14,354 bases of DNA, from NCBI GenBank assembly GCA_023700825.1, contig JAMPYE010000052.1:1-14354 (forward strand), read 5' to 3'. The number at the start of each line of letters is the position of its first letter. Positions within the stretch are counted from its first letter, which is position 1. Below, piece by piece: positions 1-8,486 of this stretch. A model generated the notes under the pieces. The model saw only the letters and a list, made by a program, of their open reading frames with translations, made no database searches and was not told the origin of the DNA. This DNA is from Thermoanaerobaculia bacterium. Lineage in GTDB: Bacteria; Acidobacteriota; Thermoanaerobaculia; Gp7-AA8. The position numbers and the translations under genes were made by a program.

Positions 1-1
1 C

Positions 2-1888
2 GGCGCGATCTCCGATCGCGCGAGCGCGGAGAGGCTGGCCGAGCGCGTGCGCAACGAGACGGGGCTTCGCGCCGATCTCGCCTTCGACACCGCGAGCGCG
101 ACCTACAAGGTGCTCGCCGGCGAGTTCGTCGACGAGCCGGCCACGCAGCCGGCACGCTCCGACCTCGTCGCGCGAGGCTGGCCGAAGGAGATCTTCGCCG
201 TGCGCCGCCCGTCGTCGCAGCCGTTTCAAAAGCAGCTGAGGCTCGTCGACGACGAGGGATTCGAGCACGCCTTCGCAGCCGATTCGCTCCTCGTCGTGCC
301 GCTCACGGCCGAGGGCATCGGCATCGCAGGGAAGTCGTACCGCGGCGGCGCGCGCGTTTTCCTCAATTCGCGAGGCACGCTCAACCTGATCAACGAGCTC
401 AATCTCGAGCACTACGTCCGCGGCGTCGTGCCTAACGAGATGGGACCTAACATCTTCGACCAGATCGAGGCACTCAAGGCGCAGGCGATCGCCGCCCGGA
501 CCTACGTCGTGAGCCGGCGTGGCGAATACGCGGGCGAGGGCTACGACATCTGCGCGACGCCGGCCTGCCAGGTATACGGCGGGCTGTCGACCGAGCATCC
601 GGTCTCGAACCGGGCGGTGACGGAAACCGCCGGACTCGTGATCGCCTGGAACGGGAAGCCGATCGACGCGCTCTACACCTCGACGTGCGGCGGCGAGACT
701 TCGGATGTCGGCGTGATGTTCCCGGGCCGCGGCGAGCCGTACCTGCGCCGTGCCCGCTGCGTCGAGCTCGACCTCGCGGAGCTCGCGGGCCGCGTCGACG
801 GACAGGTGACGGACGAGACGGGGATGCGCGCCGTCGTGATGCGCGCGGCGTCGCTGCGCGGCGACGAGCTGCAGGGGGCGTGGGGCGCGGCGCAGATCGC
901 GAAGGCCGTCTCCGCGGCCGGCGCGCTCGCCGGCATCTCCCCGCGCCCACCGGTGCTGCCGAAGTCGAGCCGCCGGCGCGACGTGCTCGAGTACCTCGGC
1001 GACGCCTGGGGGCTCGGCGACGCAGCGGACAAGCTGCTGCTCGACGAGGATCTTCGCTACCTGATGCCGGGGACGGAGGAGAGCGGCGCCGCCCGGATCG
1101 CCGCGCTGGCGGTGAAGTTCGAAGCGGCGTCGTTCGTCGGACTCGGCGCGCGTGATCTCGACGCTGCGATGACGCGCGACGAGCTCTTCTCGCTGCTCTA
1201 CGGCTGGCTCCGCCAGCTGGGAGTCTTCAGCGAGCTGAACGGGAACCTCGTCCGCGGCGACGGGCGGCAGGTCGTCGTCAGGAGCAAGGAAACGGAAGTT
1301 TCGTCGATCTATGCGCCGGGCACGCCGGTCTTCCGGCGGCTTAACGACCGGTTTCGCGAGGAGACGACGGTCGTCGCGCAGCCGGGCGATCGCGCGACGC
1401 TGATCCGGCGAGGCGACGTGGTCGTCGGGGTGATCGTCCAGGAGAACTTCGACGGCGCCGCGTTCGACCACCGATCGTCGTTCTCGAGCTGGGTCCGCAC
1501 CTTCCGCGAAGACGAGCTCGTCGCGTCGATCAGCAAGCGCAACCCGATCAAGTCGCTTCGCGGCATTCGCGTCCTCGGTCGCGACGCGTCAAAGCGCGCG
1601 ACGGCGGTGGAGATCGAAGCGGAGCCCGGTCGCGTCTTCACGCTGGAAGGGCTGCCGATCCGCTGGTCGCTCGGGATTCCCGACAACCTCTTCGTCTTCG
1701 AGAAGACGAAGGGTGGGGACGGTGTCGTTCGCTACACGTTCTTCGGCAAGGGCTGGGGGCACGGCGTCGGCTTCTGCCAGAACGGCTCGCAGGGGATGGC
1801 GGTTCGAGGCGCGAAGGCTGCGGAGATTCTGAAGCGCTACTACACGGATGTGGAGATCGTGCCGCTGTCGTCGCTGAAGACGAGATAG
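2..1888 (+). CDS. SPOR/SpoIID (LytB-type) domain protein, 5'-truncated by window edge
   Basis: The reading frame is open to the window edge, so the true start lies upstream; the GTG at 47 is internal. The first ~40 visible residues end in YKVLAGEF and resemble the end of a SPOR peptidoglycan-binding domain. A SpoIID/LytB domain follows. Counting from the codon at 47, it has VVPNEM at 128-132, whose Glu131 matches the family's catalytic Glu, then EALKAQAIAARTY (141-153) and STCGGETSD (212-220). The C-terminal signature GWGHGVGFCQNGSQGMA starts near 569. SpoIID proteins are lytic transglycosylases acting on denuded glycan strands, so a role in cell-wall remodelling or division is likely. Between the two halves lie over 300 residues, much more than in Bacillus SpoIID; part of it (about 345-395, with AAMTRDELFSLLYGWL) vaguely resembles an SLH-type helix repeat. 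It converges with the FHA gene, with 7 nt between the stops. Confidence 0.88.
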   Translation, partial: GAISDRASAERLAERVRNETGLRADLAFDTASATYKVLAGEFVDEPATQPARSDLVARGWPKEIFAVRRPSSQPFQKQLRLVDDEGFEHAFAADSLLVVPLTAEGIGIAGKSYRGGARVFLNSRGTLNLINELNLEHYVRGVVPNEMGPNIFDQIEALKAQAIAARTYVVSRRGEYAGEGYDICATPACQVYGGLSTEHPVSNRAVTETAGLVIAWNGKPIDALYTSTCGGETSDVGVMFPGRGEPYLRRARCVELDLAELAGRVDGQVTDETGMRAVVMRAASLRGDELQGAWGAAQIAKAVSAAGALAGISPRPPVLPKSSRRRDVLEYLGDAWGLGDAADKLLLDEDLRYLMPGTEESGAARIAALAVKFEAASFVGLGARDLDAAMTRDELFSLLYGWLRQLGVFSELNGNLVRGDGRQVVVRSKETEVSSIYAPGTPVFRRLNDRFREETTVVAQPGDRATLIRRGDVVVGVIVQENFDGAAFDHRSSFSSWVRTFREDELVASISKRNPIKSLRGIRVLGRDASKRATAVEIEAEPGRVFTLEGLPIRWSLGIPDNLFVFEKTKGGDGVVRYTFFGKGWGHGVGFCQNGSQGMAVRGAKAAEILKRYYTDVEIVPLSSLKTR

Positions 1889-1895
1889 CGCGGCG

Positions 1896-3137
1896 TCAGC
1901 GCGTTCGTTCGACGGAGTCGACGAGCAGCGCGAAGGCGATCGCGAGCCGCGGGTCGGGCCGGTGCGCCGACAGCTCCAGCAGGTGAGGTGCGCCCGCGGG
2001 CTGTCGCCGGCGGTAGGCGCCGCAGGCGGCGCCACCCGGCAGCATCAGCGCATAGTCGGTCGTCAGCAGGCCGAAGAAATCACCGAAGAACTTCCGAAAA
2101 AAAGGGCGCCCGAACCCCTCTTCGATCGCGACACCGAGCTGGCGGCGGTTGACGTCGAGGAACTCCCATCGGCGCTTGACGACGCCGAGGAAAGCGTTCT
2201 TCGCCAGGAATCCGACCGTCGTTCCATCGGCCATCCTCACGCGAAAGGTCACGATGGGAAAGCCGAACATCGACTCCTCGCTGATCACGAGGGCAAGGCG
2301 CGAGAGCGCCTCGTCGCTGAAGATCTGCACGTGGCGCTTCGGGACGAGGAGGAGGATTCCTCCGGTGAACATGATCGTGAGCGCGGCGGCGACGATCGCG
2401 AGCATCGGTCGCTTTTCCACGGCGAGAAATGCAGTGACGACGCTTCCCGCAAAGAGCACCAGCCCCGCGACGATCGCCGCGACGAGCGCGACGATGTTGA
2501 AGACCCGTCGGTAGTGGAAGCGTTTCTCGGCGGCGTCGTCCCGGACCGAGACGACCTCGCCCCAGGGAACCCCGGCCTCGACCTGGTACCGCCGGCCTGC
2601 CAGCGACTCGGGAGGGAGTGAGGCACGCTTCTCTCCGTCGATCGGCGTGTCTCCCTGTTCCTCGACGATCGACGTGTCGCCCGTGAGCTGGTCGGGGCCG
2701 CCGGCCTGGCTGCCTCCGGCGACTCGATCGCGAGTCTTGTTGTGCGGGGAGGTTCCTTCGAGCTGCTCCGGCGGGATTTCCGCGGTCTGCCGTCGCGGCG
2801 GAGCGGGCTCTCCCGCCGCGGTCTTAGGGCGCGCCGTGACGGCGTCGGGCTCGTCGACGAAGCGCGCGTGGCTGTTTCCGATCTTCAACTCGGCGCCGTT
2901 GGTGAGTGGGGCGACGTTGACCCGGATGCCGTTGACGTAGGTTCCGTTCGCACTCTGAAGGTCGTGGAGCACGAAGAAGCCGCGCTCGAAGACGATCTCC
3001 GCGTGGCGTCGTGAGACCTTGGGGTCGCGAAGCACGACGTCGTTACCCGGATCTCGGCCGACTCGGAGCGTCAGCTGCGGATGCAGCGTGTAGCTCTTCT
3101 CCTCCCCGTCAGCACCAAAAAACGAGATCTTCGCCAT
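1896..3137 (-). CDS. FHA-domain membrane protein
   Basis: A 413-residue protein starting at the ATG that encodes MAKISFFGADGEEKSY. The frame stays open 33 codons further upstream, but that stretch has no homology-like pattern, so I chose the internal ATG. An N-terminal FHA domain occupies about 1-95, with GR at 27-28, SRRHAEI at 43-49 and NGTYVNG at 64-70, the phosphothreonine-binding signature. A charged, Pro/Gly-rich linker (96-200) leads to two hydrophobic membrane segments (about 211-238 and 245-266). A soluble C-terminal domain of about 145 residues that I do not recognise ends the protein; its tail is rich in hydrophobic and Arg residues. FHA domains bind phosphothreonine peptides, so it probably reads Ser/Thr kinase signalling at the membrane; no kinase is visible here. 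No clear Shine-Dalgarno sequence precedes the start, so the transcript may be leaderless or the start weak. Confidence 0.85.
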   Translation of the reverse strand: MAKISFFGADGEEKSYTLHPQLTLRVGRDPGNDVVLRDPKVSRRHAEIVFERGFFVLHDLQSANGTYVNGIRVNVAPLTNGAELKIGNSHARFVDEPDAVTARPKTAAGEPAPPRRQTAEIPPEQLEGTSPHNKTRDRVAGGSQAGGPDQLTGDTSIVEEQGDTPIDGEKRASLPPESLAGRRYQVEAGVPWGEVVSVRDDAAEKRFHYRRVFNIVALVAAIVAGLVLFAGSVVTAFLAVEKRPMLAIVAAALTIMFTGGILLLVPKRHVQIFSDEALSRLALVISEESMFGFPIVTFRVRMADGTTVGFLAKNAFLGVVKRRWEFLDVNRRQLGVAIEEGFGRPFFRKFFGDFFGLLTTDYALMLPGGAACGAYRRRQPAGAPHLLELSAHRPDPRLAIAFALLVDSVERTR

Positions 3138-3252
3138 GCAAGTGCAATCTTTGATGCAGTTTAGACCAATACGTCTACAGCCGCCAGCCCTGGACGGAAT
3201 TACGGTACGGTTCGCGCGGGCCCGATGGGCTCCCACGGTCCCCGCCCGGGGC

Positions 3253-3302
3253 GGTCTGCCAGACCCTCGATCGGCCCTATAATCCGCACTCGATCGGAGG
3301 GA
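3253..3302 (+). promoter_or_regulatory. Promoter and RBS of the dCMP deaminase-tsaB-rimI operon
   Basis: A perfect TATAAT lies at 3278-3283, 21 nt before the ATG. At the expected -35 spacing there is only TCTGCC, a poor match. That position falls inside the palindrome GGTCTG-C-CAGACC (3253-3265), which could be an operator or activator site. GGAGGG at 3296-3301 is a good Shine-Dalgarno sequence for the ATG at 3305. Transcription would start near 3290, giving a very short leader. Confidence 0.6.
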
Positions 3303-3304
3303 CG

Positions 3305-3742
3305 ATGAGGGCTGGCTGGCACGAGTACTTCATGGGAATGGCGCACCAGGCCGCGACGCGGGCGACCTGTCCGCGCAAGCACGTGGGCGCGGTGATCGTG
3401 CGCGACCGGACCGTGCTGTCGACCGGCTACAACGGCTCGATCCGGGGGCTTCCCCATTGCGAAGACAACGGCTGCATGATGGAGGACGGCCACTGCGTCG
3501 CCACCGTTCACGCCGAGGCCAACGCGATCATCCAGGCAGCGAAGAACGGCGTGAGCCTCGAGGATAGCGAGCTCTACACGACCGCCTCCCCGTGCTGGAA
3601 CTGCTTCAAGCTCATCGCGAACACGGGGATCCGCAAGATCTACTACGGCGAGTTCTATCGTGACGAGCGGTCGAGGGAGGTCGCTCGCGAGCTCGGCATC
3701 GAGCTGATCGACCTCGAGATTCCGCCCCCGGCCAAACGATGA
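3305..3742 (+). CDS. dCMP deaminase family protein (ComEB-like)
   Basis: 145 residues, the usual size for a small deoxycytidylate deaminase. The catalytic zinc motif is complete: HAEANAI at 69-75 (His69, Glu71) and SPCWNC at 95-100 (Cys97, Cys100). A Cys/His cluster (Cys52, Cys57, His63, Cys64) just before it matches the extra zinc site of the dCMP deaminase/ComEB subgroup. The known reaction is deamination of dCMP to dUMP, feeding dTMP synthesis. The start is the ATG behind GGAGGG. Its stop overlaps the tsaB start by four bases (ATGA), so the two are translationally coupled, although the functions are not obviously linked. A riboflavin-type or other cytidine deaminase is less likely because the extra cluster and the short length fit dCMP deaminase. 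Confidence 0.92.
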   Translation: MRAGWHEYFMGMAHQAATRATCPRKHVGAVIVRDRTVLSTGYNGSIRGLPHCEDNGCMMEDGHCVATVHAEANAIIQAAKNGVSLEDSELYTTASPCWNCFKLIANTGIRKIYYGEFYRDERSREVARELGIELIDLEIPPPAKR

Positions 3743-4353
3743 TCCTCGCCTTCGACGCATCGCTCCCGGTTCTTTCGGTCGCCGTCGTCTCCGAGGCGGC
3801 GCCGCTGGCCGCAACCTCGTTCGAGGGCCGGGAGTCGCGGAACGAAAAGCTGCTGCCGGCGATCGAGTGGATTCTCCGCGAGAGCGGGGTCGAGCGCTCG
3901 TCGATTCATCTGCTGGCGGTGACGCGTGGTCCCGGCTCGTTCACCGGAGTTCGGATCGGCCTGGCGTCGGCGGAGGGGCTCGCGCTCGCGCTCGGCATCC
4001 CGATCTGTGCGATGCCGACCCACGAAGCGATCGCGGCCGGGTATCCGGGCCGTTCCGTGCTGGTTACCAACGACGGAGGCAGGGGAGAGCTCTACGTGTC
4101 GGCCTACCGTTCCGGCGACGAGGTGCTGGCGCACAGGATCGCGTCGGCCGGCGAGGTGGAGGCGATGCGCGCGGAGTTCGACGTCTGCGTCGACGCGCGC
4201 GACGCGATGTGGGAGAGGAACGTGGCTCTCCTCGCGGCGCGGCGCGCTCGCGAGATCGAGGCGGCGGGCCAGCTCGATCGTTACGCGGACACGACACCGA
4301 TCTACGTCCGGCTCGCGGAAGCGGAAGCGAAGCTCCTTGCAGACAACGGCTGA
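3739..4353 (+). CDS. tsaB: tRNA threonylcarbamoyladenosine (t6A37) biosynthesis protein TsaB
   Basis: 204 residues with the ASKHA-fold start MILAFDAS and the family signature GPGSFTGVRIGLA (64-76). The C-terminal PIYVRLAEAEAK resembles the usual PxYLR-AE ending. TsaB is the scaffold partner of the TsaD Kae1-type protein and, with TsaC and TsaE, makes the universal t6A37 modification of tRNAs that read ANN codons, including threonine codons. Like other TsaB proteins it looks like a shortened TsaD-type fold. The start overlaps the deaminase stop (ATGA) and the end overlaps rimI by 17 nt, the common tsaB-rimI pairing. Confidence 0.95.
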   Translation: MILAFDASLPVLSVAVVSEAAPLAATSFEGRESRNEKLLPAIEWILRESGVERSSIHLLAVTRGPGSFTGVRIGLASAEGLALALGIPICAMPTHEAIAAGYPGRSVLVTNDGGRGELYVSAYRSGDEVLAHRIASAGEVEAMRAEFDVCVDARDAMWERNVALLAARRAREIEAAGQLDRYADTTPIYVRLAEAEAKLLADNG

Positions 4354-4813
4354 GCAACTCATCGTCCGTGGCGCCACGCGTGCCGACCTCGACGCCGTCG
4401 TCGCGCTCGAGACGCTCTCGTTCCCCGTCCCGTGGAGGCGCGAGTTCTTCGTCACGGAGATCGACGCGATCGGGCGGTTCAACATCGTCGCGACGACGGC
4501 GACGGGTGAGCTCGTCGGCTACGTGTTCGCGATGTTCTTCCTCGACGAGATGCACGTGAACAAGATCGCGGTCGAGCCGTCGTGGCGGCGCAAGGGGATC
4601 GCGATCCTGCTCATGGAAGAGTGCTTCGCCTTCGCGCGACGGAACGGCGTGGCGAGCGTTTCGCTCGAGGTGCGCGAGTCGAACGCCCCCGCGCGGGCCC
4701 TGTATCGCTCGATCGCATTCGTGGAGAGCTACACGCGGCCGCGCTACTACCCCGACGGCGAATCGGCGATCGTCATGACCTGCGAGCTGGCGCCGGGCGG
4801 GGAAGTGGCATGA
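4337..4813 (+). CDS. rimI: Ribosomal protein bS18 N-alpha-acetyltransferase RimI (GNAT)
   Basis: 158 residues from the TTG at 4337, which lies inside the tsaB end; GGAAG at 4322-4326 could serve as its Shine-Dalgarno sequence. There is no ATG or GTG in frame before the conserved start of the domain (LIVRGATRADLDAVVALE), so TTG is the best choice. The GNAT acetyl-CoA loop is visible as VEPSWRRKGIAILLMEE (about 79-95), followed by SLEVRESNAPARALYRSIAF, the typical RimI beta5-alpha4 region, and the ending YYPDGESAIVMT. RimI acetylates the N-terminus of ribosomal protein S18; relatives can have broader N-terminal acetyltransferase activity. The heptamer array starts directly after its stop. Confidence 0.92.
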   Translation: MQTTAEQLIVRGATRADLDAVVALETLSFPVPWRREFFVTEIDAIGRFNIVATTATGELVGYVFAMFFLDEMHVNKIAVEPSWRRKGIAILLMEECFAFARRNGVASVSLEVRESNAPARALYRSIAFVESYTRPRYYPDGESAIVMTCELAPGGEVA

Positions 4814-4988
4814 GGATTTCGGATTTCGAATTTCGGATTTCGGATTTGCTTCGCTGATTGAGTGATCTGGGAGTGTGGCGTTCCAGCTGTTCGCCGCCTT
4901 CTGTACCATTTCGGTTTTCAAATCCGAAATCCGAAATCCGAAATCCGAAATCCGAAATCCGAAATCCGAAATCCGAAATCCGAAATCC
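4814..4988. repeat. Inverted pair of 7-bp tandem arrays (GGATTTC / AAATCCG)
   Basis: The left array (4814-4847) has five units of GGATTTC, the third carrying one change (GAATTTC) and the last cut short. A 72-nt spacer follows, with one more ATTTCGG at 4908-4914. The right array (4920-4988) has nine perfect AAATCCG units plus a partial tenth, in inverted orientation. In RNA or single-stranded DNA the left arm can pair with any register of the right arm. The element fills the whole gap between the convergent rimI and lolC/E: it begins right after the rimI stop and ends 3 nt from the lolC/E stop. It could act as a two-way transcription barrier. It encodes meaningless repeated peptide if translated. 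Confidence 0.95.
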
Positions 4989-4991
4989 CCG

Positions 4992-6185
4992 TCACTCTTC
5001 CCGGATCGCGGCGATCGGATCGAGCTTCGACGCGATCGCTGCCGGGTACCAGGCCGCGACGATCGAGAGGACGACGGCGATCGCGTTCACGATCAGGACG
5101 TCCTGAAGCTCGATCGCGAACGGCACGTGCGAGACGACGAACGAGTCGCCTGGCAGGGGCACGAGGCCGTACCGGTCGGCGATCCAGGAGAAGCCGAGAC
5201 CTGCGAGGTTCCCGGCGATCGTTCCCGAGACACCGATCAGGAGCCCGACGAGCAGGAAGATCCGGCGGATCGACGACTCCGTCGCGCCGAGCGTGCGGAG
5301 AATCCCGATCCGCGACCGTTTTTCGACGACGAGCATCGCGAGCGAGCAGACGAGGTTGAGCGCCGCGACGAGGACGATCAGCGAGATCGTCGCGAACATC
5401 ACGAGCTTCTCGAGCCGCAGGGCGAGGAAGAGCGGGCGGTTGATCTCCTTCCACGTCTTGATCGCCGTGTCGGGGAGCGCGGCCTCGAGCGTCGCGCGAG
5501 CCTCGTCGACCGATTCCACCGAGGCGATCCAGAGCGCGATCGCGGTCGGGCGCCCGCCGGTCATGAAGATCGCCGATGCGTCGTCGAACGAGAGGAGCAC
5601 TTCCGCCTCCGCGTCGTGCACGGGAGGGGAGTCGACGATGCGCACGTCGCCGAACTTGCGGAAGACGGGAGCCGCGCCGAAGGGCGTCAGGCGCGTCCGC
5701 GGCCCCACGACCACCACGGCGTCGCCCGCCTCGAGCCGCAGGGCCGCGGCCGCGCCCCGCGTCAGCCAGATGACGCTTCCCTCGGATACGGCGCCGGGAT
5801 TGAGCGACTCCGTGAACTCGATCGTCGCCGGGTCGATCGAGCGGACTCGTGCGGGGCGTCCCGTCTCGGCGCGCGCGTTCGAGATCCACGCGAAGCCGGA
5901 GACGTACGGCTCGACGCGCGTGGCGACAGAACGGCAGGCCGCTTCGGCTGCAGGCGGGTCGATGATCGCGAAGTCGCCGACCGGCTCGACCAGCACGTGC
6001 GGGCTCGAGGAGATGAGTCTCGACTTGATGCGCGACTGCAACCCCGAGAGCAGGGCGAGCGAGACGAGCAGCGTCGCGACGCCCACGGCGAGACCGAGCG
6101 CGCTGATGATGGAGAGGAATGCCGTGTGGAGCTGCTTGCGCGCGGTCCAGAGGTAGCGAAGTGCGATGGTCAGCTCGTAGTTCAC
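4992..6185 (-). CDS. lolC/E: Lipoprotein-releasing ABC transporter permease, LolC/LolE family
   Basis: 397 residues with the MacB/FtsX-type permease layout: one membrane segment at 22-48, a periplasmic domain of about 210 residues, then three membrane segments (about 262-287, 309-335, 363-385). The LolC/E signatures are an N-terminal ALRYLWTARKQ, EKRSRIGILRTLGAT (288-302) after the second segment, and a KLDPIAAIREE tail. The Lol complex moves outer-membrane lipoproteins out of the inner membrane. The start is GTG, with GGCGG a few bases before it. It lies 49 nt downstream of lysS on the same strand, so it is probably in one operon. No LolD ATPase gene follows; the next gene converges. I cannot tell LolC from LolE; a single-gene LolF-type arrangement is possible. 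Confidence 0.9.
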   Translation of the reverse strand: MNYELTIALRYLWTARKQLHTAFLSIISALGLAVGVATLLVSLALLSGLQSRIKSRLISSSPHVLVEPVGDFAIIDPPAAEAACRSVATRVEPYVSGFAWISNARAETGRPARVRSIDPATIEFTESLNPGAVSEGSVIWLTRGAAAALRLEAGDAVVVVGPRTRLTPFGAAPVFRKFGDVRIVDSPPVHDAEAEVLLSFDDASAIFMTGGRPTAIALWIASVESVDEARATLEAALPDTAIKTWKEINRPLFLALRLEKLVMFATISLIVLVAALNLVCSLAMLVVEKRSRIGILRTLGATESSIRRIFLLVGLLIGVSGTIAGNLAGLGFSWIADRYGLVPLPGDSFVVSHVPFAIELQDVLIVNAIAVVLSIVAAWYPAAIASKLDPIAAIREE

Positions 6186-6234
6186 GTGATCCGCCGGCTG
6201 TCCGCGCGCCGCGCTGTCCGGGCAGGCCTTCCGT

Positions 6235-7815
<1,581 letters not shown>

Positions 7816-7862
7816 GGCTGGTCTCCGATGACGGTTTTTCCGGGGCGGGCCCGGACGCGCGC

Positions 7863-7868
7863 ATTGTA
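7863..7868 (-). promoter_or_regulatory. Possible -10 box for lysS
   Basis: TACAAT on the minus strand lies 47 nt before the lysS TTG start. The DNA at the -35 distance is purely G/C and has no match, so this is a weak call that rests on the -10 alone. Confidence 0.3.
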
Positions 7869-7930
7869 GCGTAGGGGGCGGGGGCGCGGGCCCGGGCACT
7901 CCATCCGACGCATCGAGGAGCGCTCAGAAA

Positions 7931-8030
7931 CCGAAATGAGGAACGTCGAATGAGGAATGCAGAATGAAGAAAGGGGAGTGGCCGGTTCCCCTCATTCTTC
8001 ATTCGACAGTCTTCATTCTCCATTTCGGGG
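7931..8030. repeat. Second inverted heptamer array (GAATGAR / YTCATTC)
   Basis: On the left, 7-nt units run GAACGTC, GAATGAG, GAATGCA, GAATGAA (7941-7968), preceded by CCGAAATGAG. On the right, inverted 7-nt units CTCATTC, TTCATTC, GACAGTC, TTCATTC (7991-8018) are followed by TCCATTTCGG. The arms meet at GGGGA (7973-7977) and TCCCC (7987-7991), which close a 9-nt loop. The plan is the same as the array at 4814-4988 (two inverted heptamer runs around a spacer) but the unit differs and has decayed more. It lies upstream of lysS and of the tRNA promoter, not between gene ends. Apart from this array and the promoters listed, 7816-8183 holds nothing I can support. Confidence 0.8.
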
Positions 8031-8095
8031 TTGGGACGGGCTGACGGGGTGGGTGTGGATGCGCGGAGCGTCGGAACCGCCCGTGACGACGACTA

Positions 8096-8124
8096 TTGAC
8101 TCCCTCGCTCGCCTTTCCTATGCT
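8096..8124 (+). promoter_or_regulatory. Sigma70-type promoter of the tRNA-Val pair (and probably thrS)
   Basis: TTGACT (8096-8101), a 17-nt spacer and TATGCT (8119-8124) make a good vegetative promoter. Transcription would begin near 8131, about 50 nt before the first tRNA. No terminator is seen between the tRNAs and the thrS leader, so this promoter likely feeds the thrS attenuator too. Confidence 0.7.
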
Positions 8125-8183
8125 TGCGCTCCCTCGGAAATACGGGGGGGCTGAGGGGCCGTTAACAGTGGTTCCAGCAGTGC

Positions 8184-8260
8184 AGGCGCTTAGCTCAGCT
8201 GGTTAGAGCGCTACCTTCACACGGTAGAGGTCATCGGTTCGAGTCCGATAGCGCCTACCA
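8184..8260 (+). tRNA. tRNA-Val (anticodon CAC)
   Basis: A full cloverleaf of 77 nt. The acceptor AGGCGCT pairs with AGCGCCT, the D arm is GCTC/GAGC, the anticodon stem is CTACC/GGTAG with loop TTCACAC (anticodon CAC, reading GTG), and the T arm is ATCGG-TTCGAGT-CCGAT. The CCA end is encoded. The second valine tRNA begins 18 nt later. Confidence 0.97.
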
Positions 8261-8278
8261 AGCATGGTTTGAAAATTT

Positions 8279-8355
<77 letters not shown>

Positions 8356-8379
8356 TTTCACCTTCTGGTCGAATCGAAG

Positions 8380-8451
8380 ATGCACAAAGTGACGACGACG
8401 CAGGCCACGCGAACGACGACGCAAACGTCGTCACGGCCCTGTCCTGCCTAG
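8380..8451 (+). CDS. Threonine-rich leader peptide of the thrS attenuator
   Basis: A 23-codon ORF (ATG to TAG) between tRNA-Val(GAC) and thrS. It begins MHKVTTTQATRTTTQT: eight of 23 codons are threonine, all ACG, including two runs of three (8392-8400 and 8413-8421). The last codons (CGG CCC TGT CCT GCC) contain the 5' arm of the antiterminator, and the stop follows directly. This is the layout of classical attenuator leaders such as E. coli thrL or pheM: slow decoding of Thr codons when charged tRNA-Thr is scarce would park the ribosome before the 5' arm. The ribosome-binding site is weak (GAATCGAAG just before ATG); GTG at 8389 is another possible start that keeps all Thr codons. The peptide itself probably has no function. 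Confidence 0.75.
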   Translation: MHKVTTTQATRTTTQTSSRPCPA

Positions 8452-8486
8452 TCGAGACCAACGACGGAATGACATGAGGACAGGGC
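8436..8486 (+). promoter_or_regulatory. Antiterminator stem of the thrS attenuator
   Basis: GCCCTGTCCT (8436-8445) is perfectly complementary to AGGACAGGGC (8477-8486), a 10-bp stem with a 31-nt loop. The 5' arm sits in the last sense codons of the Thr-rich leader ORF. A further stem, GTGACGACG (8389-8397) with CGTCGTCAC (8426-8434), lies over the Thr codons and could be the pause hairpin. Confidence 0.7.

Noticed and set aside
3138..3236. 33-codon N-terminal extension of the FHA protein
   Set aside because: The residues MGAHRARANRTVIPSRAGGC show no domain character and the FHA fold starts at the internal ATG.
4920..4988. Tandem units considered as a CRISPR array
   Set aside because: The units are 7 bp, directly contiguous and without spacers; no cas genes are present.
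7816..7899. 28-codon N-terminal extension of lysS
   Set aside because: Pro/Arg-rich translation of GC-rich leader DNA that contains the possible -10 box; the TTG at 7815 has a Shine-Dalgarno sequence.
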